The notes under the pieces were generated by a model. The model worked only from the letters and a program-made list of their open reading frames with translations. It did not search any database and was not told the origin of the DNA. Made by a program: the position numbers and the translations under genes. DNA of 64,000 nt from CAUZIZ01 sp965218775 (GTDB lineage: Bacteria > Acidobacteriota > UBA6911 > RPQK01 > JAJDTT01), in NCBI GenBank assembly GCA_965218775.1, contig CBDCLS010000003.1, positions 124,001-188,000 of the forward strand. Direction: 5' to 3'. Shown here piece after piece: positions 9,265 to 18,162 of the stretch. Position 1 is the first letter of the stretch; every line of letters starts with the position of its first letter.

Positions 9265-9939
9265 CTAAGGAGCCTTAGACTCCTCGGGTTCGGCGGGAAA
9301 CTCTCGATACTCCACCCGCATTCCCTTGATCATCTGCTTGGCGGACGGGCGGTTGGCGAGCTTCGAATCCTTCTTGATAGTGGGCACCTGCGAAATCGCC
9401 TCAGCTACCTCGATACCCTCGATGACTTGTCCGAAAATATTGTACTTGCCATCCCATTCCTTCTTGCGCTTCAGGACCACGAAGAACTGGCAGCTGGACG
9501 AATCAGGTTGGTCATCCTTGCGCATCATACCCACGGTACCCCTATCCACCTCGTAACCCTCGCTGAACTCCGCGGTGATCCACTCCCCCGCATTTCCTTT
9601 GCCGTCGTCGTAGGGATCGTTGTTCTTGGAGGACGGATCGCCACCCTGAATGAAGCCAGAACTGACAAAGTGAAAGGTGGTTCGGGCGTAGAAGCCAAGG
9701 TCGGCCAGCATCTTGAATCGATCCACAGTCCTGGGAGCCACTTTGGGCAGCAATCGAACTACAATATCCCCCTTGTCGGTCTGGATGGTCACCACCGGGT
9801 CACCCTTGGGCGGAGGGGGCGGTTCTTCCTTCTTGGGGGCAGATGCGCTGTCAGCATCTCCTGCAGGCTTTTGAGAACAAGTCGCAAAAGTAAAGAGAAC
9901 GAGAACGGATAAACAACCAAGCCTGAGTATTCTCATCAT
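9265..9939 (-). CDS. Exported cyclophilin-type peptidyl-prolyl cis-trans isomerase
   Basis: This encodes 224 residues. The start has two consecutive ATGs preceded by GGGAGGAG. The N-terminus is a signal sequence ending FTFATCSQ; the Cys could be lipidated, though Thr before it is not a standard lipobox. A low-complexity Pro/Lys linker (KKEEPPPPPKG) leads to the cyclophilin domain (about 45-210), with FHFVSSGFIQGGDPSSKN, GTVGMMRK, SSCQFFVVL and YNIFGQVIEG. It probably assists folding of exported proteins in the periplasm. Short insertions relative to canonical bacterial PpiB are visible around DPYDDGKGNAGEW. Confidence 0.9.
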   Translation of the reverse strand: MMRILRLGCLSVLVLFTFATCSQKPAGDADSASAPKKEEPPPPPKGDPVVTIQTDKGDIVVRLLPKVAPRTVDRFKMLADLGFYARTTFHFVSSGFIQGGDPSSKNNDPYDDGKGNAGEWITAEFSEGYEVDRGTVGMMRKDDQPDSSSCQFFVVLKRKKEWDGKYNIFGQVIEGIEVAEAISQVPTIKKDSKLANRPSAKQMIKGMRVEYREFPAEPEESKAP

Positions 9940-10146
9940 TACTCCTCCCTAAAAATTTGGTAGGCTTTTCTAACTTTATTAGCATAGTCAGATAGAAAAA
10001 ACCATCGATCACTTCGGGAACCGTGCCTGAATCCGGGCTGTTCTTGGCGGCAACGATCCATTACAGTCGTCCTGCACGGCGCGAAAGCGAGGGCCGGGGT
10101 CTGATTCTGCCCGAGGGGTTGGGATGTCTCGAGTGGAGCACTCAGG

Positions 10147-10842
10147 ATGATCTACATAGGCACGTCTGGCTTCTCTTATTCCCAGTGGAAGGGAGTATTC
10201 TATCCGGACAAGTTGCCAGCGAAGGATTACCTGAGCTTCTATTCTCAGCACCTCTCGACAACCGAGATCAACAACACCTTCTATCGCTTCCCCTCCGAGG
10301 CAACTGCTTCAGGCTGGGGACAGAAGGTTCCGGAAGACTTCCGGTTCTCTGTCAAACTGAACCGCAGGATTACCCACAAGAAGCTCTTACGCGAGGTCGA
10401 TGAAGAGATGGGCTGGTTCCTGAAGGGAACGGAAGCTCTTGGCCCGAAACTGGGGTGTCTTCTGGTACAGCTTCCGCCCTACGCCCGCAAGAGCTTGGCG
10501 GTCCTCGAGACGTTCCTTCAAGCCTACAGCCGAGAACATCGACTTGCTCTCGAGTTCCGTCACGCCTCCTGGTTCTCTCAGGACACCTATGATCTACTTG
10601 GCGAGCACGGGGCCTCGCTGGTGTTGGTCGAAACCGATGAGCAGGACGCAGTGATGGAAATCACGGGTTCTTTCGTCTACATCAGACTGCGTAAAGCAGA
10701 GTACTCCGATTCGGACTTGACTCGATGGGCAGAGTGGCTGTCGCTTCAGGAGCAGGATGTGTTTCTGTATATGAAACACGACGACAAACAAGCCCCGCTG
10801 CTGGCCCAACAACTGGTCTCGGCAATCGATTCGGGGAAGTAA
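10147..10842 (+). CDS. DUF72 family protein (YecE-like TIM barrel)
   Basis: This encodes 231 residues. It starts MIYIGTSGFSYSQWKG and has the family landmarks EINNTFYRFPS, FRFSVKLNRRITH, LLVQLPP, ALEFRHASWF and YIRLRK. Length matches the family (about 230-260). DUF72 proteins adopt a TIM-barrel fold with a proposed metal/phosphate pocket; their reaction is not established, so none is assigned. The gene ends one base before the convergent gene at 10844-11983. Confidence 0.9.
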   Translation: MIYIGTSGFSYSQWKGVFYPDKLPAKDYLSFYSQHLSTTEINNTFYRFPSEATASGWGQKVPEDFRFSVKLNRRITHKKLLREVDEEMGWFLKGTEALGPKLGCLLVQLPPYARKSLAVLETFLQAYSREHRLALEFRHASWFSQDTYDLLGEHGASLVLVETDEQDAVMEITGSFVYIRLRKAEYSDSDLTRWAEWLSLQEQDVFLYMKHDDKQAPLLAQQLVSAIDSGK

Positions 10843-10843
10843 C

Positions 10844-11983
10844 TCACGGCAGAGCGTTCTGGACCGGGATGTAATCCCTCATGACAACGTCCCAATAGTC
10901 CTGATAGGGCTGCTTCTCATTCAACCCAATAAACCGATCCATGTACTGCAGGAGCGAGGTTACATAGTGGCCGGGCACTGTCTCAGGGTGTTCACGCCAG
11001 TAGCTGAAATAGCTGCGAATGAAGACGCTGCTGGAATTTATGGGCAGGTGGGCAACACTGGCGGCGAAGCGCGAAAACCTGCCGCTGCGAAGCAGGTAGA
11101 ACTCGACGTTGGAAACGTAGAAGGCAGCCAGCACGTAACCTCGCTGCCGCAAATAATTACCCACCGCTCTGAGGGCCTTGCCTTCGCCGAAATCTCCTAC
11201 CACGGGAAGTAGGCGATTATCGTCCTGCATCCGCTTCAGGAACTCGAAGGCTTCGTTGTTGTTCAGATAGTGTCGGAGTCGCCCCTCCCTATCCGTGGCC
11301 GTGATCAGATCCTGGTAATTCGGATAGAAGGGGCGAGGATAACGCTCGTGACTTTGAAACTTCAGGTCCAGGTTCAGTCGAAAGAATGCCGACGCCATCT
11401 TGTAGAAGATCCGCTCATCTGTCTCTTGCACCAAGAGCGGAAATCGGCTCTGAAGGGATTCCCAGAAGCGAACGAAGTTTTCTTCAAAATAGGTCTCCGA
11501 TGAAGGGATATCCCGAAAGATATTTGTCAGAGCCTTGGCATCGACTGAGGGCTCGCGCTCTATCTGGGCCGGCAGCGGTTTGCCGAAGAGGTAGGAAAGG
11601 TATTCCCAGCGATCCTTCGCCATTCTGAACAACTCCTTGAAATAGAGGTGCTGTAGCAGATTGTCTCTCCGAATGTCCAAGATGATCGCGATCTTTGGTT
11701 TGAGGTGCGCGATATAGCTGAAGTTCTGATCCGGCCCGACTCCGATGTAGGCCTGGCTGGACGGTGCAATTTTCAGTAGAAGGGGAACTACATGAAGGTA
11801 GGAAGGTTCGTTGGAAATGAAATTGTCGGTATCGAAATATCCCGGGGCCTCGCTCCATTCGAGGATCCGCTGCTGGAACTGATCCGCCGACAACGGCTCG
11901 TCGCCAGCAAACAGAGTCAAGGAAGCTGCTTCAAGAAGCAGAATGACCAGGGAGTAGGGCAACAGGCCTCGCTGGAATTTCAC
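10844..11983 (-). CDS. Exported protein of unknown function (LIC_10091-like)
   Basis: This encodes 379 residues. An N-terminal hydrophobic segment (PYSLVILLLEAASLTLFAG) is consistent with a signal peptide. The mature protein is rich in aromatic residues and has segments such as YIGVGPDQNFSYIAHLKPKI and LPVVGDFGEGKALRAVGNYL, which resemble LIC_10091-type proteins with a methyltransferase-like Rossmann core. I see no clear SAM motif that would prove catalysis. Both the family assignment and any function are tentative. Confidence 0.7.
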   Translation of the reverse strand: MKFQRGLLPYSLVILLLEAASLTLFAGDEPLSADQFQQRILEWSEAPGYFDTDNFISNEPSYLHVVPLLLKIAPSSQAYIGVGPDQNFSYIAHLKPKIAIILDIRRDNLLQHLYFKELFRMAKDRWEYLSYLFGKPLPAQIEREPSVDAKALTNIFRDIPSSETYFEENFVRFWESLQSRFPLLVQETDERIFYKMASAFFRLNLDLKFQSHERYPRPFYPNYQDLITATDREGRLRHYLNNNEAFEFLKRMQDDNRLLPVVGDFGEGKALRAVGNYLRQRGYVLAAFYVSNVEFYLLRSGRFSRFAASVAHLPINSSSVFIRSYFSYWREHPETVPGHYVTSLLQYMDRFIGLNEKQPYQDYWDVVMRDYIPVQNALP

Positions 11984-12078
11984 TCAGGCCAACTCCCAAT
12001 TGATCGGGCAGGCGCTCGGGGGACCGCGGCGTCAATCGAGCGCGAAATTTGTCGGCAACTATTGTCGGCGACTATATA

Positions 12079-12849
12079 ATGATACTAGTCCAGATGGTCC
12101 GAAAGATCTTGTCTTTCACCGTAATCGTTGCCGTCTCGCTGCTCCTCTTCCTGCCAGCGTCGACCGACTGGGGAGAGCCGGACGGAAAGAAGCGGCTGCC
12201 GGACTTCACCTTTCTGCGCCTGATCTACTCAGGTGAGGGCTGGAGGGGGTGGGGATGGGCAACAGACTATCCCAAAGCAGATCAGCAGTTCCTCTATGGG
12301 CTCCAGAAGCTAAGCGACTTTACCTTCGTCTCTTCCGAACACAAGGCGCTTCCCATCGTTGGCACAGAGGTCTTCGAATACCCTTTTCTTTATGCGGTGG
12401 AAGTGGGGAATATGACGTTGTCTGAACTGGAGGTGACCCACTTGAGGGAGTATCTCTTGAGGGGAGGCTTCCTGGTCGTCGACGATTTTCACGGTTCCTA
12501 CGAGTGGAACCATTTCTATCGACAGATCAAGAAGGTCTTTCCAGAATACGAGCCAACCGACCTTCCTTTGTCTCACCCCATTTTTCATTGCTATTACGAC
12601 ATTGACCGTTTGATTCAGATCCCCGGACTCCAGTATGTCTACAGCGGAAGAACCTGGGAAAAGGGCGGCTACAAGGCCCGTTACATGGGTATTCAGGACG
12701 AGGATGGGCGGCTGATGGTGATGATCAACCACAACGTGGACCTGGGCGACGCCTGGGAATGGGCCGAAGTAGAAGTGTATCCCCGCCACTACGCCACCCT
12801 CGCCTTCCAACTGGGGATCAACTACATCGTCTACGCAATGACACACTAG
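12079..12849 (+). CDS. DUF4159 domain protein, exported
   Basis: This encodes about 256 residues from ATG 12079; ATG 12094 is an equally possible start and no strong ribosome site decides between them. The hydrophobic stretch KILSFTVIVAVSLLLFLPAS acts as signal or anchor. The rest matches DUF4159 in order: FTFLRLIYSGEGWRGWGWATDYP, FEYPFLYAVEVGNM, LREYLLRGGFLVVDDFHG, LSHPIFHCYYDI and INHNVDLGDAWEW. The fold is glutamine-amidotransferase-like; no reaction is established. Such genes often sit beside MoxR/VWA clusters, but none is visible here. Confidence 0.85.
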   Translation: MILVQMVRKILSFTVIVAVSLLLFLPASTDWGEPDGKKRLPDFTFLRLIYSGEGWRGWGWATDYPKADQQFLYGLQKLSDFTFVSSEHKALPIVGTEVFEYPFLYAVEVGNMTLSELEVTHLREYLLRGGFLVVDDFHGSYEWNHFYRQIKKVFPEYEPTDLPLSHPIFHCYYDIDRLIQIPGLQYVYSGRTWEKGGYKARYMGIQDEDGRLMVMINHNVDLGDAWEWAEVEVYPRHYATLAFQLGINYIVYAMTH

Positions 12850-12909
12850 TCGCCGGCGCTCCAAGGGACCAAGGTCCCAGGGCCCCAATTCCCAAAGAGG
12901 TTTCCGCTA

Positions 12910-13092
12910 CTAGCCCGCATTTCTCATCGCCTGTCGTAGCGAGGCGTCGCAAGGGCCGTCCTGGCAAGGCTTGCGACCGAGGCCTCCGCAGTCGTACTTG
13001 TACAGTACGTCGAGGAGGCCGACCGAGCGAAACACAGCCAGGGCGGATGATTGCGGCGACGTAGTAGACCGGCGATGAGAAATGCGGGCTAG
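12910..13092. repeat. Terminal-inverted-repeat element, family C (MITE-like); main content of the 12850-13194 gap
   Basis: The left end CTAGCCCGCATTTCTCATCG is repeated perfectly in inverse at the right end (…CGATGAGAAATGCGGGCTAG), and pairing extends to about 26 nt with one mismatch. Size 183 bp. The interior has a small palindrome-like core GTACTTGTACAGTAC near 12991-13005. No coding potential. Confidence 0.9.
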
Positions 13093-13194
13093 GGACGCGA
13101 TTGTGGGTTGGCGTGTGGGACTCATGATTTCTTGAGGTAACGACGCGCACTAGACGCTCTCGTCGCTTGTTGCTGAGGGGAGAAACCGGCTTTA

Positions 13195-13902
13195 TCAGGG
13201 GCTGAACCGGTATATGATGCCCGCATCGATTTGCCAGTTGTGGAACAAACCATCGGGCAGAAGCCCCGCCCCTGAGTTTGCCTGAAAAGCAGGGGCAATT
13301 GCTGGGAGTCCGAAGTCAGGCACCGAAGTGATCTGATCTCGGACATCCACACGAAAGCCCCAGGGGCCACTCAAGGGAATCTTCACCCCGCCTCCAAAGC
13401 TGGCAGCGAGTTGCCATCGATCCTTGAGGATGACCGCATTCTGTATCGCTTCCGAGTCGTCCGCTATCTGGAAGAAGGAAGTTCCTCCGCCGAAGGAGCC
13501 AAACGGCTGAATCCTCCCTTTGCGCCCGAGTGGGTACACCAGGATGCTGTAGACGATCTTGTGGATCCGTTGCTTGACGTTCAGAGTGGGTACGAGATCG
13601 GACAGGTTGCTGAAGCTCAGTGAGTTATCAATATAGCTGTACTCGAGCTCGGCCCCGATCTTCCGACCTAGATTCTCGGTGATTCGCATGCCGAGAGCGT
13701 AGCCCGGGTCGTAGCTCAGGTTGACGGTCTTCGATCCCCCACCCTCGATGGGTGTGAGGAAGCCGCGATCTCCCAGCTGGCTCACACCAAAAAAGGCCGA
13801 GAACTCCCACTTATCCTCTTCAGGCGCCACCGGAATCTGCGCACTGATACTGCCAAAGTTCAGACTCAATAGGAGGCAGACTACAGCGAGGTACATGAGC
13901 AT
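13195..13902 (-). CDS. Outer-membrane beta-barrel protein (OmpA/porin-like fold)
   Basis: This encodes 235 residues. The signal peptide (MLMYLAVVCLLLSLNFGSISA) is followed by a mature domain of alternating hydrophobic beta strands (WEFSAFFGVSQLG, YALGMRITENLGRKIGAELEYSY, PFGSFGGGTSFF, AASFGGGVKIPL, GFRVDVRDQI). It ends WQIDAGIIYRFSP, typical of eight-stranded outer-membrane barrels. A structural or adhesin-like role in the outer membrane is inferred. No enzymatic motif is present. Confidence 0.8.
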   Translation of the reverse strand: MLMYLAVVCLLLSLNFGSISAQIPVAPEEDKWEFSAFFGVSQLGDRGFLTPIEGGGSKTVNLSYDPGYALGMRITENLGRKIGAELEYSYIDNSLSFSNLSDLVPTLNVKQRIHKIVYSILVYPLGRKGRIQPFGSFGGGTSFFQIADDSEAIQNAVILKDRWQLAASFGGGVKIPLSGPWGFRVDVRDQITSVPDFGLPAIAPAFQANSGAGLLPDGLFHNWQIDAGIIYRFSP

Positions 13903-14060
13903 TGATTCGTTCCTCTTGCAAGAGCGCTTATTCTACTACAGGTTTGATGCAGCTAATCCGCTTAAGGACGAAGACCCACTCGTTTTCTTCTGGTTGGAAG
14001 GAGGTAGCAGAGGGCACCGGCAGCCACTTCAGGGCGCAGGTTGGAAGCGGGCCGCGCCCC

Positions 14061-14111
14061 GAGGTCAATCCCAACGGGATTGTGGCGTCCAGTCCAGGAT
14101 TTCCGAACCCT
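14061..14111. repeat. Fragment of dispersed repeat family F; rest of 13903-14369 is non-coding
   Basis: GAGGTCAATCCCAACGGGAT followed by a degenerate CCAGTCCAGGATTTCC matches the start of the repeat at 32050 and 41772. The surrounding 467-bp gap also contains a phrase (TTCGTTCTCGAACGGGGCAG) seen in inverse near 41750. I see no gene in this gap. Confidence 0.6.
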
Positions 14112-14369
14112 AAGCTGAAACTTCATTTGCAGAAGTAGCTTTGGCCTCCAGGCCGAAGTCTCATTCTTCTGAGCCTTTGGCTCGGACGGCGGCCAGGAGG
14201 CCACCGCTACGCCGGACCCAAAGTTTCGTTCTCGAACGGGGCAGAACCGCTGGGGGGACACTAAAGTGAGACTTGATTGGCTAGGAGATCATGCAACAGG
14301 CGTCAGGAGTAGGCGATGGATGAATTCCCCCCTGAATGATCCAGCGCTAGCTGGTGGCCCCACGAGTAC

Positions 14370-14801
14370 TCACCGTGGCCGGCGTCTGGGGCGCCTTTTC
14401 TGGAAGCGTTCATCCCTACGACGAACGTAATCCTCGAAGTTCTCGAGCTGTTGTGGCCGCAAGATGGACCGTATCTTCTCTCGGGTAGCCAAACGGATTT
14501 CCCGGTGTCGGCTACCTGCTTCGTCGGCCGCGGTGCGGTAAAGGGCCCTACTCTCCTCCAGGATCTGCCGCAACTGTGCGCGCTGCTCATCATCCAGTCC
14601 AACCGCATCAGACATCCGCTTCAGCATCCTCTCAAATCGCTGCTCCGGATCTCCGTTTCTCCTCCTCTGCCGGGGATGAGCCCGGTCGCTACTGTGGAAG
14701 GGAGCCGGATGGATCAGCAGGTAGGTCAGAGTCCCACCAAAAACACCTCCGACCATGAAGACGAAGAGGATCCAGAGAACGGCCTTACTCCGACTCGTCA
14801 A
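14370..14801 (-). CDS. Spy/CpxP-like membrane-anchored periplasmic protein
   Basis: This encodes 143 residues. An N-terminal transmembrane segment (about 7-28, VLWILFVFMVGGVFGGTLTYLLI) is followed by a helical periplasmic part. The pattern LKRMSDAVGLDDEQRAQLRQ...IRSILRPQQLENFEDY resembles the LTxxQ repeats of Spy/CpxP/CnrX proteins, which bind unfolded proteins or sense metals. The tail is very basic. Third gene of the sigma / anti-sigma operon, overlapping the anti-sigma gene by 17 bp. A sensor or chaperone role in envelope stress is inferred from family and context. Confidence 0.75.
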   Translation of the reverse strand: MTSRSKAVLWILFVFMVGGVFGGTLTYLLIHPAPFHSSDRAHPRQRRRNGDPEQRFERMLKRMSDAVGLDDEQRAQLRQILEESRALYRTAADEAGSRHREIRLATREKIRSILRPQQLENFEDYVRRRDERFQKRRPRRRPR

Positions 14802-15216
14802 TGAGAAATCCCTCCTCTGAGAACCTTCTCAGGGAATTCACCGCTTCTTCCAGCGTGACTTCCTCAGACAGTATCTCGGCCGATGTATCCGAATTGAGAT
14901 TTGGTAGGGCCTGCTGCGACATCTGATAAAGCAAGAAACCGGTGGACATTACCAACACTGCAAAGACTGGGATCAGACGTTTCGCCGCGAACTGAAGAGC
15001 CAACGTGAAGGGCAGCCTCCGAGGTCCCTCGGCCATCATCGCGACCGTGGAGGCAAACGAGGCAGGGGGGACCAACTCTGGTGCGGATCCCAGCTGAGTG
15101 CGCAGGAAACGAAGCACTCGATACGCCTGCCGACACCTTCCACAGGAGTCGAGGTGAGCCTGATCCACGATATCACCGGGCTCCAACCTGGAAAACGAGA
15201 TGTGTTTTGGACTCAT
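14785..15216 (-). CDS. Zinc-finger-type anti-sigma factor
   Basis: This encodes 143 residues. The N-terminal HLDSCGRCR segment (about 21-29; H-x3-C-x2-C) is the zinc-binding anti-sigma signature. A single transmembrane segment (about 82-100, LIPVFAVLVMSTGFLLYQM) places the C-terminus in the periplasm. Its ATG overlaps the sigma stop by one base (TAATG), so the two are translationally coupled. It should hold the ECF sigma at the membrane until an envelope signal releases it. The downstream Spy-like protein is a likely sensor partner. Confidence 0.85.
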   Translation of the reverse strand: MSPKHISFSRLEPGDIVDQAHLDSCGRCRQAYRVLRFLRTQLGSAPELVPPASFASTVAMMAEGPRRLPFTLALQFAAKRLIPVFAVLVMSTGFLLYQMSQQALPNLNSDTSAEILSEEVTLEEAVNSLRRFSEEGFLIDESE

Positions 15217-15809
15217 TACTTCGGTTCTCCCTGGCCCTCGAGCAGCTTCGCCAAAGAATGCTGCAGTTTTCTTCGAGTTCGGCTAACCCGGATACGGGCA
15301 CCCAGTTGGCTCGTCTGCAGAGCCTGGGCCACCTCACCATAGTCCAAACCCTCGACCTCTCGAAGCACGAAGGCCACCTTATCCTTCTCGGTCAATCGAT
15401 TCATCAGCTTGTGAAGAAGCGCGAAGCACTCCTCTGCCTCCGTCTCGGTAAGGCTCGCTCCCCGGGTGGATCGATGGTAGTAGTATTGAATTCGATCTTC
15501 CTCTCCTTCGGTAAGATCCGAGAAGAGCTGAACCCGGGAATAGCGCCCCTTGCGCATCTCATCCAAACATCGATTCGTGGCGATCCTGGCGATCCAGGCC
15601 TTCATTGGGCGGCTCTGGTCGTACATATCAAGGGACTTGAACACTTTCAGGAAAACCTCCTGCGCTAGGTCCTCAACCTCGCCCCGACGTCCCATGTAAT
15701 GGTAGATGATGTTGAAGACCAATTTCTGGTAGCGCGAGATGAGCTGCTCAAAAGCATCCGAATCACCTGCCAAGATTTGCTCAACCAACTCGCCATCGGT
15801 CTTGGCCAT
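15216..15809 (-). CDS. ECF-type RNA polymerase sigma factor
   Basis: This encodes 197 residues. Region 2 includes FEQLISRYQKLVFNI and the DLAQEVFLKVFKSL helix (about 47-60); region 4 includes LTEKDKVAFVLREVEGLDYGEVAQAL with a helix-turn-helix (about 135-175). Size is standard for the sigma-70 ECF group. It is first in an operon with its anti-sigma factor and a Spy-like protein. A candidate self-recognised promoter lies directly upstream (15826-15849). Confidence 0.92.
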   Translation of the reverse strand: MAKTDGELVEQILAGDSDAFEQLISRYQKLVFNIIYHYMGRRGEVEDLAQEVFLKVFKSLDMYDQSRPMKAWIARIATNRCLDEMRKGRYSRVQLFSDLTEGEEDRIQYYYHRSTRGASLTETEAEECFALLHKLMNRLTEKDKVAFVLREVEGLDYGEVAQALQTSQLGARIRVSRTRRKLQHSLAKLLEGQGEPK

Positions 15810-15825
15810 CCTCTACGACCCTAAC

Positions 15826-15849
15826 TACGAGAAATCACGCATTTGTTTC
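15826..15849 (-). promoter_or_regulatory. Candidate ECF-type promoter for the sigma operon
   Basis: On the minus strand GAAAC (15849-15845) is followed after 15 bases by CGTA (15829-15826), resembling the GGAAC/CGT pattern of ECF promoters, close to the sigma start codon at 15809. Autoregulation is the usual arrangement for such operons. The implied leader is very short, so this is only a candidate. Confidence 0.35.
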
Positions 15850-15869
15850 AAAACCGCCCGCTGGAGGAG

Positions 15870-15955
15870 TGAGCATCGAGCAGTGAGTAGCAGTAAGCAG
15901 TGAGCAGTGAGCAGTGAACAGTGAGGAGTGATAAGCGATGATCAGTGAGCAGTTT
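15870..15955. repeat. Short tandem repeat of the AGCAGTGAGC type
   Basis: Successive units such as GAGCAGTGAG, AGCAGTGAGCAGTGAGCAGT and GAACAGTGAGGAGTG form an irregular tandem array. An inverse version (ACTGCTCACTGTTCACTCAC) follows at about 16030-16055, so the region could fold. Related CTGCTCACTG phrases occur at about 32305-32330 and 42380-42415. Irregular unit length and lack of spacers exclude a CRISPR array. Confidence 0.6.
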
Positions 15956-16044
15956 CGGACTGGCTGAGAACCCTTGAGGGGCGACCCATCCGAAGTCTGC
16001 ACGGATTGTACGGTTGGCCGATCATCTTCATAACTGCTCACTGT

Positions 16045-16968
16045 TCACTCACTACTCAGCCCCGGCTTCTGAGCAACCATGGTGATGATCCCGTGCCGGC
16101 TCACCACCCTTTCGAGGGCAGCGAATCCGAAGAGGAGCGGTTTCAGCAGGTAATAAGGAAGCCGGCTCCGGAATCGGGCCTCAGACCAATTGATCAGGCT
16201 GTACTTCAGGCAATGAAAGTTAATCATCCTGGAGAAGGAGAACAGTTTGCCAACCTTGAGGCCCGCACTCTGCAGAAGGAGACGGAGCGAGTCTGGCGAG
16301 AAGTGGAAAAGATGTCGCGGCACATCATCGAAGGCATACCAGTGACGACCAAACAAGCCAGCCTGAAGACTGTTCAAGTTCGGTACAGAGACAAACAGCC
16401 ATGCTCCGGGACGCAGAAGATCGACCACACGTCGAATCACTTTCTTCGGCTCGGGCAGGTGCTCGAGCACGTGCCAAAAGCTGATGGCGTCGAACCCCTC
16501 GGTGGGCAACTCTGGGGAGAAGATGTCCAGGGTCAGCAGCCGGACTTCAGGTATCCTGGCGCGGACTATCTCAACAATCTGGGGTGTTGGTTCGAGACCG
16601 GTCCTGTCCCAACGATTCCCGTCCAGGGCCCACAGGAACTTGCCGTCTGCGCAGCCTACATCCAGGATTCTGCCACCCGATACAAATCGTTCGACGAGCC
16701 GCACCTTCTCCGTTTCCTTACGCCAGGAGCGGGAGCGCAGCAATTCCCCAGAACAGTATTCGTCGACCGTCCGGCGGACATCTCCCCAATACTCAGAAGG
16801 ATAGATGTCCAGGAGGTCCGCCTCTCTGGGAAGTGGGAAGGTAACCCCCAGTCCGCAATTCTGACAGCGCTGAACTTCCCAGATCTGATCGGTGATTCCC
16901 CGTAAGCGATCCGGGACCTTGCAGAACAATTCCCACCTCCGTTCTGAGCAAACCCGACATGCTTCCAT
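16045..16968 (-). CDS. Class I SAM-dependent methyltransferase with N-terminal zinc ribbon
   Basis: This encodes about 307 residues from ATG 16968 (AGAGGGA upstream), chosen over a start at 17091 that would cross the divergent promoter. CRVC and CQNC (about residues 4-7 and 36-39) form a four-Cys zinc ribbon. The SAM-binding motif is ILDVGCADGKFL (about 98-109), then FWHVLEHLPEP, GAWLFVSVPNLNS and WYAFDDVPRHLFHFSPDSL, which is characteristic of Methyltransf_23-type enzymes of sugar or cell-surface biosynthesis. Soluble, cytoplasmic; substrate unknown. Divergent from the AI-2E-type permease gene. Confidence 0.85.
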   Translation of the reverse strand: MEACRVCSERRWELFCKVPDRLRGITDQIWEVQRCQNCGLGVTFPLPREADLLDIYPSEYWGDVRRTVDEYCSGELLRSRSWRKETEKVRLVERFVSGGRILDVGCADGKFLWALDGNRWDRTGLEPTPQIVEIVRARIPEVRLLTLDIFSPELPTEGFDAISFWHVLEHLPEPKKVIRRVVDLLRPGAWLFVSVPNLNSLQAGLFGRHWYAFDDVPRHLFHFSPDSLRLLLQSAGLKVGKLFSFSRMINFHCLKYSLINWSEARFRSRLPYYLLKPLLFGFAALERVVSRHGIITMVAQKPGLSSE

Positions 16969-17085
16969 CGATCGAATCCCTCTGGGATTACCTCTCCTGC
17001 TTCCCTCGGAACATGCCCACCCTGTATTTCCCAGCACTCCCACAACGCCTGCCGATGACGCCGATTTCAGTGTATCATTCCCCCG

Positions 17086-18162
17086 ATGCACGAGCGCAGG
17101 TACGGGCGCCTCTTTCTGCTGGTTTCATCGCTGCTGGTTTTCTACTACGTCATCCAGATCTTCAGGCCGTTCCTGCTGCCGGTGGCATTGGCCGCAGTGT
17201 TAGCGAGCTTGACCTATCCAGCTTTCGATTGGACTAATAGCAAGCTGAAAAAGCGGCGGGGTTTGGCAGCTCTGATCACCTGCCTCTGGATCACAATCCT
17301 GATCATCGTGCCTTTTGTCCTCCTGTTGGTCCAGCTGGCCGAGGAGGTCGCCCTGATCTACAAGAAATTCGAAGCCATGTTGGCGCAGGGAGGGGTTCCC
17401 AGCATGGACGAGTTACAGCAACATCCCCTCCTCGCATTCCTGATCCCGTGGATCGGAGGATACGTGGATTTGGGCAAGGTCGACCTGGTTGGAGGCCTGG
17501 CCTCTGCCTTGAAGCAGGTGAGTCTGTTCTTTCTTCGACACAGTTCCTCCCTTCTGGGCGAACTTCTCCATCTGATCAGCAACTTTCTGGTGATGCTCTT
17601 TACTATGTTCTTCTTGTTTCGCGATGGCTCCCGACTCCACCGGGAAGTGCAGGCGCTGACCCCCATGTCTCGCGATCATCAGGGCCGGATCATCGCGACC
17701 TTCAGCCAAGTCGCCTCGGCCACCGTAATCGGGAGCCTGTTGACGGCAGTGACCCAGGGCCTCGCCGGCGGATTGATCTTCTGGGGAGTGGGTATTCCAC
17801 AGCCTCTTTTCTGGGGAAGTTTGACCGCTTTTGTTTCCCTGGTCCCAGTGATCGGCACGGCCCTGGTATGGGTGCCCTGGACCCTCTACCTCTTCGGTAG
17901 TGGCTCGGTCTTCCTGGCCACGGTCTTCCTGATACTCTTCCTGCTGGTGGGACTGCTGGATAACGTCCTGCGGCCGTTTCTGCTCGAGGGACGCGTCAAG
18001 ATGCACAGTTTGCTGATATTCTTCTCCCTGTTGGGAGGCATTGGCTATTTCGGAATGCCAGGCATGATTTTCGGTCCCATAATCGTTGCTCTGGGACTGA
18101 CGTTTCTGGAACTCTACAAGCTTGAGTTTGGCATGGACTCCCGAGAGCCCTCACCCGAATGA
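17086..18162 (+). CDS. AI-2E family transporter (permease)
   Basis: This encodes 358 residues with seven to eight hydrophobic segments: two at the N-terminus (about 9-45), one near 62-83, then five in the C-terminal half (about 150-345). There are family-typical motifs (FRPFLLPVALAAVLASLTYP, IPQPLFWGSLTAFVSLVPVIGTALVWVP, GYFGMPGMIFGPI). Members export small molecules or act as antiporters; substrate prediction is unsafe. Its stop overlaps the next start (ATGA, 18159-18162), so the hydrolase downstream is translated in step. Confidence 0.87.
   Translation: MHERRYGRLFLLVSSLLVFYYVIQIFRPFLLPVALAAVLASLTYPAFDWTNSKLKKRRGLAALITCLWITILIIVPFVLLLVQLAEEVALIYKKFEAMLAQGGVPSMDELQQHPLLAFLIPWIGGYVDLGKVDLVGGLASALKQVSLFFLRHSSSLLGELLHLISNFLVMLFTMFFLFRDGSRLHREVQALTPMSRDHQGRIIATFSQVASATVIGSLLTAVTQGLAGGLIFWGVGIPQPLFWGSLTAFVSLVPVIGTALVWVPWTLYLFGSGSVFLATVFLILFLLVGLLDNVLRPFLLEGRVKMHSLLIFFSLLGGIGYFGMPGMIFGPIIVALGLTFLELYKLEFGMDSREPSPE

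Noticed and set aside
15870..16060. Possible CRISPR-like array of AGCAGTGAGC units
   Set aside because: Units are about 10 bp, irregular and contiguous, with no unique spacers and no cas genes nearby.
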